Below the pieces are notes generated by a model. It did not search any database. It saw nothing but the letters and a program-made list of their open reading frames with translations, and was not told the origin of the DNA. From Gracilibacillus oryzae (GTDB taxonomy: Bacteria; Bacillota; Bacilli; Bacillales; Amphibacillaceae), in NCBI RefSeq assembly GCF_009498735.1, contig NZ_ML762433.1:56148-120147 (forward strand): 64,000 nt of DNA, in the 5' to 3' direction. The translations under genes were made by a program, and so were the position numbers. Each line of letters opens with the position of its first letter. The first letter of the stretch is position 1. Shown in pieces: positions 17,572-27,882 of the stretch.

Positions 17572-19125
17572 CTATCCGTATTGATCTATCAAGTGTTTAC
17601 GATATTGTGAAGGTGTTTTTCCTGCTGCCTTTTCAAATTGAGTAACGAAGTAATCCGGATTATTAAAACCAACTTTTTGAGCAACTTCATAAACCTTCAT
17701 ATCAGTTTTACGCAATAACTTTTTCGCTTCAATAATTCTTACATTCAAGATATAATCTTTGAAATAAATTCCATATGTTTTTTTAAAAAGCTGCCCCATA
17801 TAAACAGGGTTTATATAAAATTCGTTAGCTATTGATTTCATGGTAATCGGTTGATCATAATTTTTGTGAATGTATCTTTTTATATGATGAATTGTTCCTT
17901 TCATTCGATTGTTATTAAGTTCATTTAATAACTCTGAGCATTCAGATAAGAAGCTGTACCAAAGTTGATCCAGTTGATTTAAGGTCAATGGATATTGATC
18001 CCATATAACCATCCTCTTAAAATGAGAAATATCCGGATCATATCTGTCAGCATCCTTTATCTGTTTAAGTACTTCATGATTCATCCTGTTAACAATTGTT
18101 CGGACTGCGTCTTTTGCTAACTGCTTACTAACTGCCAGCTCCAACATTAAATGGACTTGTTTTCTTATTAACTCCTTATTGTTTTCCTCCATATATTCTA
18201 TCATTTGATCATAATGAGAATGTTCGATGTCAATATAGTATACTTCTTTGTTCTCAACAGAATTACTAGATATTAGTGTTTTATCACCCAAAATATATTT
18301 ATATTGAATTCGGTCCCGAGCTGCATGATAGGATTGTCTCAATGCCATTACATCACTAACCGTATCACCTGCATAAACAATAACAGGTAAAGACAGACAC
18401 TTACTAATTTGACTTTCAATTTTATGTAGAAATATATACAATGTCAGTTGATTCAGCTCTAAAAATTGGTCCGTTACTACGATACAGTAATAGCCGATTC
18501 CATCCTCATAAAATGCAATAGTCTCTACCCCTTTATACTGATTTAATATCTTCTCTATTCTTGGTCCAAGTTGAGGATAGTCTAATTCCATTCCATTTAC
18601 TTCAATTTTAGCAAAAGTAAATTGCTTAGAGTTTAAGATAGGATGTGGAGTTCTCGCTGATATTGATTGATTTATTTCTTCAGATAGATACTTCTTTATC
18701 ACAGAAGCAGAAGATTGATTCTTCGTGTAATCAACCATCTCATTTTTTTGTATTATTTTTGCAGACACACACTGTAAAGTCTTGTGAATTTCCTCTTGGT
18801 CAACGGGTTTCAACAGAAAATCCTGTACACCAAAACGTAAAGCACTTTGCGCGTATTTAAAATCATTGTATCCACTTATTAATATAAAGGATGGTGGGTG
18901 ATCTGCTTCATCAATAACTCGTTCAATTAGCGTTAATCCATCGAGAACTGGCATTCGAATATCAGTAATCACGAGATCTGGTCGCAGTTGATGAATAAGA
19001 TCAAGGGCGTCCTCTCCATTATCCGCTTCCCCACATACTTCAAACCCATAATTCTTCCAATCAATTAACGTTTGGATTCCTTTCCTCACAAATACATCAT
19101 CATCTACTAAAAAGACTTTAAGCAT
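17572..19125 (-). CDS. AraC-type response regulator, YesN family
   Basis: 517 residues. The receiver at residues 1-120 has all key residues: acid pair D8/D9, phospho-acceptor D55 (VITDIRMP) and K106 (FLLKPV). A long middle region (about 130-405) is usual for YesN proteins. A double HTH AraC DNA-binding domain occupies about 415-515 (MKVYEVAQKVGFNNPDYFVTQF). It is cotranscribed between the YesL-like gene (18 bp away) and the YesM-type kinase (6 bp away). It probably activates the binding-protein/permease operon downstream in response to xylan oligomers. Contrast it with the phospho-dead paralogue at 3245-4006. Confidence 0.92.
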   Translation of the reverse strand: MLKVFLVDDDVFVRKGIQTLIDWKNYGFEVCGEADNGEDALDLIHQLRPDLVITDIRMPVLDGLTLIERVIDEADHPPSFILISGYNDFKYAQSALRFGVQDFLLKPVDQEEIHKTLQCVSAKIIQKNEMVDYTKNQSSASVIKKYLSEEINQSISARTPHPILNSKQFTFAKIEVNGMELDYPQLGPRIEKILNQYKGVETIAFYEDGIGYYCIVVTDQFLELNQLTLYIFLHKIESQISKCLSLPVIVYAGDTVSDVMALRQSYHAARDRIQYKYILGDKTLISSNSVENKEVYYIDIEHSHYDQMIEYMEENNKELIRKQVHLMLELAVSKQLAKDAVRTIVNRMNHEVLKQIKDADRYDPDISHFKRMVIWDQYPLTLNQLDQLWYSFLSECSELLNELNNNRMKGTIHHIKRYIHKNYDQPITMKSIANEFYINPVYMGQLFKKTYGIYFKDYILNVRIIEAKKLLRKTDMKVYEVAQKVGFNNPDYFVTQFEKAAGKTPSQYRKHLIDQYG

Positions 19126-19143
19126 GATTATGATCTCCTTTCG

Positions 19144-19788
19144 TCATTGATTGCTTATTTTTTTATTTAGATATTGCTGCTTGCTCTCAAATTGTTCAAA
19201 TGCGATAAGAGCTAATCTAGTAGTTAAGAAAGCGATTACACTTATGCTTATAACAGGAATTAAGCCAGGTATCCATCTCCATAAATATTGTAATCCAATA
19301 ATTAAAACAATTATCATAATTGTCATAAAGGGACTAAATATACCTAGAATCGTTGCATGTTTAATTGTTTTAATAAAACTCGTCTTAAAGTGTGCGTAAA
19401 CGGGAAATACATATAGAAATGAAACAATATACATAATCAAAAACACAAAGAAAAATACAACAAATAAAACCCTAAGACTACTCTGTAAATCAACGATCCA
19501 GTAAAAATCAATATATAATATATATCCAATTAATAGGTAAATAAGTCCGAAACTATTTGCAATAAAAAAATGTTGTTTCCAGGCACTAAAAAATACTTTT
19601 GTAAATTTTACCTGGTCTCCTTGCATACGCCATTCGCGAATCGTTATAACTAAGGCCAGTATTGCTGGAAATAATCCAAAAATTCCAATTCCCAATAGCA
19701 CACCTGCCATCCACAAAATATTTAAATACATCATCCACATAACCCATTCTAAGAATTGATAAAGACGATTACTATTCGCATGTTTCAT
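19144..19788 (-). CDS. YesL-like membrane protein (DUF624)
   Basis: 214 residues with about five hydrophobic membrane segments and the DUF624 outline (LEWVMWMMYLNILWMAGVLLG at the start, FPVYAHF in the middle). It opens the three-gene unit with the regulator and kinase, the position yesL holds in Bacillus sugar-sensing loci. The molecular role of DUF624 proteins is not established; an accessory role in sensing or transport is inferred from co-occurrence. GGAGGTG lies upstream of the ATG at 19788, and a near-consensus cre lies at 19904-19917. Confidence 0.88.
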   Translation of the reverse strand: MKHANSNRLYQFLEWVMWMMYLNILWMAGVLLGIGIFGLFPAILALVITIREWRMQGDQVKFTKVFFSAWKQHFFIANSFGLIYLLIGYILYIDFYWIVDLQSSLRVLFVVFFFVFLIMYIVSFLYVFPVYAHFKTSFIKTIKHATILGIFSPFMTIMIIVLIIGLQYLWRWIPGLIPVISISVIAFLTTRLALIAFEQFESKQQYLNKKISNQ

Positions 19789-20087
19789 AATTTCACCTCC
19801 AACTCAACCTATTTATAATTAGCTTATGACTTTTTATCTATCACTATTCCGAACAAGAGTGTGTCAAAAAAGCAGATGTATGCATATAGTTAAATCCCCG
19901 AAATGAAACCGCTTTAATTTTAACTAAGCAACTTTGTTCATCCGATATACATACTTATTATAATATAGATAAATTCATTTGGAAAGTACAATTATTATAT
20001 TTGGCTGCTCCTACCAAAGCAGAGTTGTTGTAAATAGTAAAAGAGGACTTTGCTAAAGAAGTCCTCTACTGTAAGCATCATAATTAT
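19789..20087 (-). promoter_or_regulatory. Promoter region of the yesL-like unit, with cre
   Basis: About 300 bp between the yesL-like gene and the end of xylB. At 19904-19917 TGAAACCGCTTTAA matches the cre consensus with one mismatch. Further upstream is a -10-like TATAAT on the minus strand (19957-19962) with a weak -35. The xylB terminator (20042-20067) closes the region. Confidence 0.55.
20042..20067 (-). terminator. Terminator of the xylA-xylB unit
   Basis: AGAGGACTT (20042-20050) and AAGTCCTCT (20059-20067) form a perfect stem with an 8-nt loop, followed by TTTTAC on the minus strand, just after the xylB stop. Confidence 0.75.
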
Positions 20088-21587
20088 TTATTTTCTATAA
20101 ATCATTAAACTGTCATTAAGTTCTTTTGTTTGTGTATAAACCTTTCGATATAGTGTAAACAATTGCTCATATTGACTAACATTCTCTTTAATTGGTTCAT
20201 ATGTTTCCGCATCTTCTAAGAAAGCATCTGCGCATTCTTTTAGTGATCCAAACCAGCCAGACCCATAAGCCGCCAGCATTGCAGCACCCATACCAGGTCC
20301 TTGCTCCGTCTTTAGGCGGACAATTTTCGCATTAAAAATATCTGCCTGCATTTGAAGCCAATCTTTATTTTTTGCTCCTCCACCGATTGAGTAAACCATA
20401 TCAATCTCTTTTCCATTGTCTCTGAAAATCGCAATCGATTCATTCAGTGAAAAGGTGATCCCTTCTAACACAGCACGCGCAAAATCTTTCAGCGTATGGG
20501 AACTGTCCATCCCGATAAAGCTTCCTCTTGCCTGTGAATCAGCATGTGGCGTACGTTCCCCGACAATATATGGTGTAAACAATAACCCATTTGCACCAAC
20601 AGGTACTTCTCCAATGTCTGATAATAATTCATCAAACGATAATTCATTCGCAAATGTTTTCTTGAACCAATTTAAACTATGCCCTGCAGCTAATGTTACC
20701 CCCATTGCATAGTAAGTATCTTCTTCACCATGATTAAAGTAATGAACTTTTCCGGCATAATCTTTTTCACCTGTTGGTTCATAGGACAATACAACTCCTG
20801 AAGTCCCAATACTTGCAAATGTCTTTCCCTCAGATAAAATCCCTGATCCAATTGCTCCACAGGCATTATCAGCACCACCAGCGAACACATTCGTCTGTGC
20901 AGACAATCCTGTTTCGTCAGCTACATTTTTTGTTATTTTACCAACATTTTCATGTGAATCAATTAATGGTGGGCAAATGGAGATATCAAGGTCCAAATCT
21001 TCACAAATCTCTTTACTCCATTCTTTCTTCGCTACATCTAATAAACTGGTTCCAGCAGCATCGGAATAATCCATATGCAATGTTTCGGTTAAGCGGTAAC
21101 GAACATAATCTTTAGGCAGTACGAATGTTTTGGCTTTTGCAAAGATTTCCGGCTCATGTTCTTTTACCCACAGTATCTTAGGTAATGTAAACCCTTCTAG
21201 TGCCAGGTTTTTGGTTATGTTAATAAAACGCTCTTTCCCTGCTTTTTGATAAATTTCCTGACATTGTGCTGTCGTTCTTGTGTCATTCCAAAGAATAGCA
21301 TTTCGAAGTACTTGGTTGTTTTCATCTAACAAGACAAGACCATGCATTTGTCCAGAAAAACTTAACCCTTCAATCTGGGAAGCATCACCATTAAATTCTT
21401 CCACTAACTGCTTTAGACCAGAAATGGTTTGTTTCACCCAATCTTCAGGAATCTGCTCTGAATAACCTGTTTTCTCCTGGATTAATGGATAATCCTTTGA
21501 GACTTCATGGACAACTTCTCCTGATTTGTTTACTAGTAATAGTTTCACAGCACTTGTACCTAAATCTACTCCAATTACATAGCTCAT
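20088..21587 (-). CDS. xylB: Xylulokinase
   Basis: 499 residues, the standard length. A FGGY-family kinase that phosphorylates D-xylulose to xylulose-5-phosphate. It begins with the ATP/sugar-binding strand YVIGVDLGTSAVKLLLV and contains FSGQMHGLV (substrate-site M-H-G), LPKDYVRYRLT and the FGGY signature-like YSIGGGAKNKDWLQMQADIF near the C-terminus. The AGAGGTGAT ribosome site fits the ATG at 21587. It is the second gene after xylA, 65 bp downstream of it with an intercistronic hairpin between, and ends at a clear terminator. Confidence 0.96.
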   Translation of the reverse strand: MSYVIGVDLGTSAVKLLLVNKSGEVVHEVSKDYPLIQEKTGYSEQIPEDWVKQTISGLKQLVEEFNGDASQIEGLSFSGQMHGLVLLDENNQVLRNAILWNDTRTTAQCQEIYQKAGKERFINITKNLALEGFTLPKILWVKEHEPEIFAKAKTFVLPKDYVRYRLTETLHMDYSDAAGTSLLDVAKKEWSKEICEDLDLDISICPPLIDSHENVGKITKNVADETGLSAQTNVFAGGADNACGAIGSGILSEGKTFASIGTSGVVLSYEPTGEKDYAGKVHYFNHGEEDTYYAMGVTLAAGHSLNWFKKTFANELSFDELLSDIGEVPVGANGLLFTPYIVGERTPHADSQARGSFIGMDSSHTLKDFARAVLEGITFSLNESIAIFRDNGKEIDMVYSIGGGAKNKDWLQMQADIFNAKIVRLKTEQGPGMGAAMLAAYGSGWFGSLKECADAFLEDAETYEPIKENVSQYEQLFTLYRKVYTQTKELNDSLMIYRK

Positions 21588-21613
21588 TCGATCACCTCTT
21601 TGAATAGCATGAT

Positions 21614-21642
21614 AGAAGACTTAGTTAGATACTAAGTCTTCT
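21614..21642 (-). promoter_or_regulatory. Intercistronic hairpin between xylA and xylB
   Basis: AGAAGACTTAG (21614-21624) and CTAAGTCTTCT (21632-21642) form a perfect 11-bp stem with a 7-nt loop. No T-run follows on the minus strand, so it is more likely an mRNA-stability or attenuation element that lowers xylB relative to xylA. Confidence 0.55.
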
Positions 21643-21652
21643 TTGTAAAAAA

Positions 21653-22975
21653 TTATTCAGCATATGCATTTAATAAGTATTGGTTAATTGTTGCTTTAAT
21701 TACTTCTAAGCGGCCAGATTTGTTTTTAATCTCTTTTAGATTTAGTGCATACTCTTCTAATGATTTGAAGTCTGCTTTGCCTTCTACGATATCTTTTCCA
21801 ATACCTTCTTTATAGCTTGCATAACGATCATCAATAATATTTTCAAACACTTTATCTTCTACTAATTGGCTCGCTACTTTATAACCAACAGCAAAGTGAT
21901 CCATTCCAGCAATGTGCGCATAGAATAAGTCCTCTTGTTCAAATGAGCCACGACGCACTTTCGCATCAAAGTTTAAGCCACCTGAACCAAGTCCACCATT
22001 CTTTATAATTTCATACATTGCGAGTGTTGTAGAATAAATATCTGCAGGGAACTCATCTGTGTCCCAGCCTAATAATGGGTCTCCCTGATTGGCATCAACT
22101 GAACCAAGAATACCGTTCACACGTGCATAGCGAAGCTCATGTTCAAATGTGTGACCAGCAAGTGTTGCGTGATTTGCTTCAATATTTAACTTAAAATGAT
22201 CTTGAAGCCCATATTTTAATAAGAATGCATGTGCGGATTGTGAATCAAAATCATATTGATGTGTTGTTGGCTCTTTCGGTTTTGGTTCAATTAAGAATTG
22301 AGCACCAAAATCGATTTCTTTCGCATAATCAACCGCCATTTGGAAGAAACGAGCTAGATTGTCTTGCTCTAAACCTAGATCTGTATTCAACAGTGTTTCG
22401 TAACCTTCACGACCACCCCAGAATACATAATTTTCTCCTCCTAACTCTTTTCCAATCTCCAACTGCTTCTTTACTTTAGCTGCAGAATAGGCAAATACAT
22501 CTGCATTATTCGAGGACGCAGCACCATGGACAAAGCGAGGATTTGTAAAATTATTGGCTGTATTCCAAAGTAACTTGACATCACTATCTTTCATATAATC
22601 TTTAATCAGCGCTACAATTGTATCTTGATTCTTATTTGATTCTCTTAAACTATCACCTTCTGGCGCGATATCAACATCATGGAAACAAAAGTATTTTGCT
22701 CCAATCTTATCGAAAAATTCAAAAGCTGCTTCTACGCGGGCCTTTGCACGGTCCATTCCATCATATTTATCCCAATTACGAAGTGCTGTACCTGCTCCGA
22801 ATGGATCAGATAAATCTGCGGTAAATGTATGCCAATAAGCAATTCCGAATCGCAAGAACTCTTCCATTGATTGCCCATTAATTTGCTCTTCTGGATTATA
22901 AAATTTAAAAGCTAACGGATTTTTAGATTTAGGTCCTTCATACTGAATTTTGTTAACGTTTTCAAACCATGTCAT
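21653..22975 (-). CDS. xylA: Xylose isomerase
   Basis: 440 residues, the usual length of class II xylose isomerase, which converts D-xylose to D-xylulose using two divalent metal ions. Family motifs are present: [11 protein letters not shown] around residue 100 (catalytic His and Asp), [26 protein letters not shown] (metal Glu), [14 protein letters not shown] (Glu/His metal ligands) and [17 protein letters not shown] (Asp ligands). GGAGGCGAG precedes the ATG at 22975. It is divergent from xylR with a XylR operator over its promoter. A perfect cre site lies within codons 4-8, so it is xylose-induced and glucose-repressed. Confidence 0.97.
   Translation of the reverse strand: MTWFENVNKIQYEGPKSKNPLAFKFYNPEEQINGQSMEEFLRFGIAYWHTFTADLSDPFGAGTALRNWDKYDGMDRAKARVEAAFEFFDKIGAKYFCFHDVDIAPEGDSLRESNKNQDTIVALIKDYMKDSDVKLLWNTANNFTNPRFVHGAASSNNADVFAYSAAKVKKQLEIGKELGGENYVFWGGREGYETLLNTDLGLEQDNLARFFQMAVDYAKEIDFGAQFLIEPKPKEPTTHQYDFDSQSAHAFLLKYGLQDHFKLNIEANHATLAGHTFEHELRYARVNGILGSVDANQGDPLLGWDTDEFPADIYSTTLAMYEIIKNGGLGSGGLNFDAKVRRGSFEQEDLFYAHIAGMDHFAVGYKVASQLVEDKVFENIIDDRYASYKEGIGKDIVEGKADFKSLEEYALNLKEIKNKSGRLEVIKATINQYLLNAYAE
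22951..22964 (-). promoter_or_regulatory. cre site inside the xylA start
   Basis: On the minus strand TGAAAACGTTAACA matches TGWAANCGNTNWCA at all positions. It lies within the first codons of xylA (the coding phrase is FENVNK). Bacillus xyl operons are also repressed through a cre inside the xylA coding region, so roadblock-type CcpA repression is likely. Confidence 0.8.
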
Positions 22976-23024
22976 TTTTTCTCGCCTCCAAATTCTTTCT
23001 CATATAATTAATATTTCTTTAGTC

Positions 23025-23067
23025 ATTATAGCAAGACCCACTAAGTTTGTCTAGCGAATAAACTAAG
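23025..23067 (-). promoter_or_regulatory. xylA promoter overlapped by the XylR operator
   Basis: Minus-strand promoter: -35 TAGACA (23053-23048), a 17-bp spacer, and -10 TATAAT (23030-23025). The operator at 23041-23067 is an imperfect palindrome, CTAAGTTTGT...ATAAACTAAG on the plus strand (8 of 10 arm bases pair). It resembles the Bacillus xylO arms (TTAGTTTGT/ACAAACTAA). It covers the -35 box, so XylR binding would block RNA polymerase. Confidence 0.8.
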
Positions 23068-23133
23068 ATTATAGAATATTTTATTTTTGTATGGTAGAAT
23101 GATTCTAATGAAGGATATGTCAATAGAGAGTGA

Positions 23134-24318
23134 GTGAATAAAGTGAGCCAAACATGGAATCAGCATGTTGTTAAAAAGGAAAATAAAGCGCTTGTGCTAC
23201 ATACAATAAAAGCTAATGCTCCTATTTCTAGAGCTAGCGTTGCTCAAGTTACTGGATTGAATAAAGGAACTGTTTCTTCACTTGTCAGCGAATTATTAGA
23301 TGAGAAGCTAATCAATGAATCAGGTACTGGCAAATCAAGCGGTGGCAGAAGACCAGTAATGCTGCTGTTAAATGAAACGGCAGGATTTACTATCTCCATT
23401 GACCTTGGGGTAAATCATATTCTTGGGGTGGTAACAGATCTTCAAGGAAATATTATCCATGAAAGAACGGTTCAATTTAAGAACGATGACTTAGAGATAG
23501 TGTTAACACATCTTTATCAATTAATTGATGAGTTAATAATTATTATTCCGGAATCAGAATATGGGATTGTCGGGATTGGAGTTGGTGTGCCTGGTGTTGT
23601 TACATTAGAAGGAGAAATCCAGTTAGCACCTAACTTAGGATGGAAAAAAGTTGCACTGAAAGATATTCTGTTCGAACGCTATCGTGTTCCAATTATCGTA
23701 GAAAACGAAGCAAATGCCGGAGCTTATGGAGAGAAAGTATATGGAGCTGGAATGGAGTCAACCGAGCTGGTATATGCCAGTATCAGTTTCGGAATTGGAG
23801 TTGGGCTAATCCTTGATGGAAAGCTGTATAAAGGATTACGGGGATTCTCAGGTGAGCTTGGTCATATGACGATAGAGAAAGACGGACCAGAGTGCCGTTG
23901 CGGAAATAAAGGCTGCTGGGAACTTTATGCCTCTGAGAAATCATTGTTGGAAGAAGCAGAAAAGATTGGGTTTGAAAATGCCAGTGTTGAGCAACTCGTT
24001 TTTGCAGCAGAGAATGGAGAAGCAAAAGCAATCCAGTTGTTAGAGAAGCTTGGAGACTATTTAGGGATTGGTATTACGAACATTCTTCATATCTTTAATC
24101 CCGAACAAGTAGTTATAGGTAACACGATCCAGCAGGCAGCTAAATTTATTATGCCAGCTATTGAGAAGCGGATTGAGAAAAATGCCATCGGGTTTAATAA
24201 AAATGATGTCAAATTAAATGTTGCAAAACTAAACAATCATTCTACTGTTATGGGAATGGCGGCATTCAATATAGAATCATTTTTCAAATCAACGGATAAG
24301 GAAATTATTCCTACATAG
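23134..24318 (+). CDS. xylR: Xylose-responsive repressor XylR (ROK family)
   Basis: 394 residues. The N-terminal winged HTH (about 20-75; ISRASVAQVTGLNKGTVSSLVSELL) is followed by a ROK sugar-binding domain. This has the ISIDLGVNHILGVVTDLQGNI ATP-like fold and the zinc/ROK signature GHMTIEKDGPECRCGNKGCWELYAS near residue 250. It represses xylAB in the absence of xylose. It is divergent from xylA across 158 bp that contain the operator. The start is uncertain: GTG at 23134, or GTG at 23143 nine bases later; both have only a weak GAGAGTGA-type ribosome site. Confidence 0.95.
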   Translation: MNKVSQTWNQHVVKKENKALVLHTIKANAPISRASVAQVTGLNKGTVSSLVSELLDEKLINESGTGKSSGGRRPVMLLLNETAGFTISIDLGVNHILGVVTDLQGNIIHERTVQFKNDDLEIVLTHLYQLIDELIIIIPESEYGIVGIGVGVPGVVTLEGEIQLAPNLGWKKVALKDILFERYRVPIIVENEANAGAYGEKVYGAGMESTELVYASISFGIGVGLILDGKLYKGLRGFSGELGHMTIEKDGPECRCGNKGCWELYASEKSLLEEAEKIGFENASVEQLVFAAENGEAKAIQLLEKLGDYLGIGITNILHIFNPEQVVIGNTIQQAAKFIMPAIEKRIEKNAIGFNKNDVKLNVAKLNNHSTVMGMAAFNIESFFKSTDKEIIPT

Positions 24319-24423
24319 TTAGCCAATGTTGCTCGATTGAAAGTGGATACGTTTCCTGGTGGATAACTTTATCCATTAATCACTTATTAGGCAACTGCAA
24401 CATATGCTACATGGGGTGATGAC

Positions 24424-25290
24424 ATGGATAAAGATTACATCGAATATCTTAATCATTTATTTGAATGGGGCGACAAATTAAAAAGTAAGATCCAATCATC
24501 AGAAATGTCTGATGATGAAAAATGGCAAGCAATTATGCAAGTAGAAAATTGGCAGGAAAAAATACAGGCACTAAAGGGAATGGAACAAGCGGAAACCAGT
24601 GAGGATCGCTTAGTTGAATTACGAAATGAAGGAGAAAAATTCATTTCTGATTTAACAAGACAAAAAGCGATGGACAGCATACCTTATGGTAAGCATAAGC
24701 TGCCGCCATTACCTTATGCTTACAATGCCTTAGAACCTTATATCAGTGAAGAAATCATGCGTCTGCATCATACGAAACACCATCAATCATATGTAGACGG
24801 TCTTAATAAGGCTGAGAGAGCACTATACCTTGAAAAGAAAGAACCAATTAAACACTGGTTAAGAGAACAAGCTTTTCATGGATCAGGGCATTATTTGCAC
24901 ACAATCTTCTGGGGGAATATGACACCAAATAGTTCAAAAAAGCCTTCTGGCAGTATTTTAAAACAGATCGAAAAAGACTTTGGATCATGGAATGCTTTTA
25001 AAAAATTATTTACATCTGTTGCCAACTCCGTTGAGGGGAATGGATGGGCGATTCTCTACTGGTCTCCCAGAAGTGGCAAATTAGGGGTACAGTCCTTTGA
25101 GAAACATCAGTTATTTCAGATCCCTGATACGATCCCATTATTAGTATTAGATGTCTGGGAACATGCATATTATCTGCAACATAAAAATGACAAGGCAACC
25201 TATATTAATAATTGGTGGAATGTGGTCAATTGGGAAGATGTAAATGAGCGATGGAATAAAGCTAAAGATCTGAAATGGAAGCTATATTAG
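24424..25290 (+). CDS. sodF: Fe/Mn-type superoxide dismutase with N-terminal extension (SodF-like)
   Basis: 288 residues. Residues 90-285 are the Fe/Mn superoxide dismutase fold. The four metal ligands are visible: His in LHHTKHHQSY, His in QAFHGSGHYLHTIFWGN, and Asp and His in VLDVWEHAYYLQ. An 85-residue helical, charged N-terminal extension (predicted coiled region) precedes it, as in Bacillus SodF (281 residues). It converts superoxide to oxygen and peroxide in the cytoplasm. It lies alone, 105 bp after xylR and convergent with the GH39 gene, so it is probably an unrelated insertion into the xylan locus. Confidence 0.9.
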   Translation: MDKDYIEYLNHLFEWGDKLKSKIQSSEMSDDEKWQAIMQVENWQEKIQALKGMEQAETSEDRLVELRNEGEKFISDLTRQKAMDSIPYGKHKLPPLPYAYNALEPYISEEIMRLHHTKHHQSYVDGLNKAERALYLEKKEPIKHWLREQAFHGSGHYLHTIFWGNMTPNSSKKPSGSILKQIEKDFGSWNAFKKLFTSVANSVEGNGWAILYWSPRSGKLGVQSFEKHQLFQIPDTIPLLVLDVWEHAYYLQHKNDKATYINNWWNVVNWEDVNERWNKAKDLKWKLY

Positions 25291-25356
25291 CAGTCAATAT
25301 TCAAAATCAGCCTTGCTTCAACTAGCACTTATCTTTCTGCATAACTGCAGTCTGCG

Positions 25357-25409
25357 CAAGAGAAACTAGCACATTCGCAATTCATTTGCAAATGTGCTAG
25401 TTTCTCTTG
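25357..25409. terminator. Long hairpin between convergent sodF and GH39 genes
   Basis: A 24-bp stem (25357-25380 with 25386-25409, a single G-T mismatch) and a 5-nt loop. T-runs are weak on both sides, but the position between convergent stops favours a bidirectional terminator. Confidence 0.65.
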
Positions 25410-25501
25410 TATTTATAATATTCGCATTATGTTTTTGCTAAAAACCGCTTGAATCAATGAACAAATTTTTATCTGGATGAAGACTTATTGCTTGTCTTAA
25501 T

Positions 25502-27010
25502 CTAATAAGAGTCAATTAAATGATCGTCTAATCCAGGATATGTGGCAGAATCGTCTTTTACTTTTATTAATTCTATCAGTTTTACTTCATTTTTGGTTAA
25601 AGTAAGATGAAGCGTCAGTTCTTCCTCGCTCACAACCAACTGTTCTGATTCAAAATAAGGAATCGCACTTTTCTTAAGCATTTCTACTTGTGACTTTAGT
25701 GGAAAACGCGGCCTCCCCATTTGCTGCCATGTTTTCCATGGATTCGCATGTTTTTCACTAACAGACTGAGAGGATAGGAAATAACTACCGTTAGGGAATG
25801 GTAATTGAAGCACAATGTCTTTATCATGCTTCTCTCCTTTTTCCATTACTAGATTCCATACGATTAATGCAATACTTCCATCTTCTCGTTCTGTTACAAT
25901 TATTTCCTCATCACGATATAATAGCTTATTTCCCAATTGATTAAAAAAAGTGAATAAATGGTATGCAGGTTTCCTTACGTGACCTAATCCCATTAACCCA
26001 AAACCGCCATGAAATTGAGATTTTGGTACATCTAATTCCTCAAAAATATCGCTAAAAGTCCAGTATGAAAAAGAGTCCACATAGTCGCCACCCTGACTGA
26101 GAATCTTTGCTAAATATGCCGCATTCAATGCTGTGTCATGAACAGGATTTATTGGACTATAGGAAGTATTATATTCCGTTATATGAAATGGTAACTGCGG
26201 ATAATCAGATTCTTTAATCAGTTGTCTCACCACGCTAAACTCTTCCAGCATCTTATCAGGTACTGCTAATTCCTGATAATAATAATCAGCCGTCACTTTA
26301 TGTGGTTGTCTGGAAGTGTAAGCATGTCGGGATACGAAATCAACAGGGACATTCTCACGCTTACAAAATGCAAGAAAATCTGTAATCCATTCATCAGAAC
26401 CGCCGCATATAGCAGGGCCCCCGACTTGGATGGCTTTATTAACTGACTTTATCGCCTGTACAGTGACTTTATATAACTTAAAATATTCCTCTTTGTCTGC
26501 ACCTTTCCAGAAGTTCACAAGATTCGGCTCATTCCAGATTTCAAAAGGCCATGTTAACACTTCCTCTTCCCCGTAACGTTCGATAAAATGCCGGGTAACC
26601 TTACTAATCAGTTTTTCCCATTTAAAATAGTCCTTCGGCGGCGTTACATTCCCTTCCCATGCAAAAATGGTCTGTGAATCTGATGCTAGTAGCTTCGGCA
26701 TAAATCCAATTTCCACAAATGGTTTTAATCCAAGATCAAGAAAGGAATCAAAAATCCGGTCAATGTAAGTAAAATTATAAAATGGACGAATTTCACCATC
26801 AATTTCCATTTCACGATAGATGCCCACATCATCATGCAACAAGCCATGCCCGCGGATATAAGAAAAGCCGATCTCCTGTTGAACTGTTTTCAAATGATCC
26901 AAATATTCTTGTTGTAAAGCAAGTCCTAATCGCCCTGTTCCAATACACTTTTTCCAATTGTCAGGGAGATGCTGAACATTGTCAACATTTACCCGTATTT
27001 CTTTTGCCAT
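25502..27010 (-). CDS. GH39 beta-xylosidase, cytoplasmic
   Basis: 502 residues, no signal peptide, the length of Geobacillus/Thermoanaerobacterium XynB1. A TIM barrel with acid/base E161 in EIWNEPNL and nucleophile E279 in HITEYNTSY (160/278 in the Geobacillus enzyme), followed by a C-terminal beta domain. It hydrolyses xylobiose and short xylo-oligomers with retention. It is the last gene of the gntR-aguA-uxuA-uxuB unit, 26 bp after the SDR gene. That matches its job: once GH67 removes methylglucuronate, this enzyme can finish the decorated oligomer. Confidence 0.93.
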   Translation of the reverse strand: MAKEIRVNVDNVQHLPDNWKKCIGTGRLGLALQQEYLDHLKTVQQEIGFSYIRGHGLLHDDVGIYREMEIDGEIRPFYNFTYIDRIFDSFLDLGLKPFVEIGFMPKLLASDSQTIFAWEGNVTPPKDYFKWEKLISKVTRHFIERYGEEEVLTWPFEIWNEPNLVNFWKGADKEEYFKLYKVTVQAIKSVNKAIQVGGPAICGGSDEWITDFLAFCKRENVPVDFVSRHAYTSRQPHKVTADYYYQELAVPDKMLEEFSVVRQLIKESDYPQLPFHITEYNTSYSPINPVHDTALNAAYLAKILSQGGDYVDSFSYWTFSDIFEELDVPKSQFHGGFGLMGLGHVRKPAYHLFTFFNQLGNKLLYRDEEIIVTEREDGSIALIVWNLVMEKGEKHDKDIVLQLPFPNGSYFLSSQSVSEKHANPWKTWQQMGRPRFPLKSQVEMLKKSAIPYFESEQLVVSEEELTLHLTLTKNEVKLIELIKVKDDSATYPGLDDHLIDSY

Positions 27011-27036
27011 CCTTTTTCTCCTCCCCCAAAAGAGTT

Positions 27037-27882
27037 CTAAACTCCACTGTATGCCATAAATCCACCGTCAACAGGTATACAGGTTCCTGTAACAAAACCG
27101 CTTGCTTCTTCATCAACTAACCAAAGTAATGTACCAAGTAAATCATCGGCTGCACCTAATTTTCGCATAGGAGTGTGGTCGATAATTTTTTGCATTCGCG
27201 GTGTTGGTGATCCATCTTCATTTGTCAGTAACGAGCGATTCTGATCAGTTAGAAAGAAGCCTGGTGCAATAGCATTTACACGAACATTTGCTTCAGCCAT
27301 ATGAACAGCAAGCCATTGTGTAAAATTATTGATCGCCGCCTTTGCAGCACTGTATGCAGGTACCTTTGTCATTGGACTAACAGAACTCATGGAAGATATA
27401 TTAATAACAGTCGTTTTTCGCTCCACCATTCTCTTGGCAAAAACTTGTGTTGGTATAAGTGACCCAATGAAATTCAAATTTAAGACAGAGGAGAAACCTT
27501 CCGTTGTCATGTCAAAAAATGATCGAATGGCTTCTTCTTTTATATCCTCTGATTGAAATATTTCATTTGTAGTAGAACCATTAGGGTGATTTCCGCCAGC
27601 TCCATTAATTAAGACATCACAACCACCATATGTTTGGTATACTTTCTCCTCTGCTTCTATTACCATCTCACGATTCAATACATCACAAGCAATTGCGGTT
27701 GCTTCACCGCCCTGGTTTCTAATTTCTTCCACAACTTTTTCAGCTTTTTCTAACGTTCGATTAAGAACAGCTACTTTCATACCTTGACGTGCCAGTTCAA
27801 TTGCCATTGCGCCACAGAGAACACCACCACCCCCTGTAACAACAGCTACTTTACCCTTTAAGTTCGAGTGAATTGGTAACAT
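27037..27882 (-). CDS. uxuB: SDR-family D-mannonate oxidoreductase (fructuronate reductase)
   Basis: 281 residues. A short-chain dehydrogenase with the NAD(P) motif TGGGGVLCG near residue 17, NGAGG near 92, and the catalytic Ser (SSMSS) and Tyr-x3-Lys (YSAAKAA). The C-terminal PVDGGF ending is typical. It interconverts fructuronate and mannonate, as the Bacillus YjmF/UxuB SDR does. Its ATG lies inside the end of uxuA (32-nt overlap, different frame) with AAAGGAGG just upstream within uxuA, so translation is probably coupled. The tight link to mannonate dehydratase and alpha-glucuronidase supports the assignment over other SDR functions. Confidence 0.87.
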   Translation of the reverse strand: MLPIHSNLKGKVAVVTGGGGVLCGAMAIELARQGMKVAVLNRTLEKAEKVVEEIRNQGGEATAIACDVLNREMVIEAEEKVYQTYGGCDVLINGAGGNHPNGSTTNEIFQSEDIKEEAIRSFFDMTTEGFSSVLNLNFIGSLIPTQVFAKRMVERKTTVINISSMSSVSPMTKVPAYSAAKAAINNFTQWLAVHMAEANVRVNAIAPGFFLTDQNRSLLTNEDGSPTPRMQKIIDHTPMRKLGAADDLLGTLLWLVDEEASGFVTGTCIPVDGGFMAYSGV

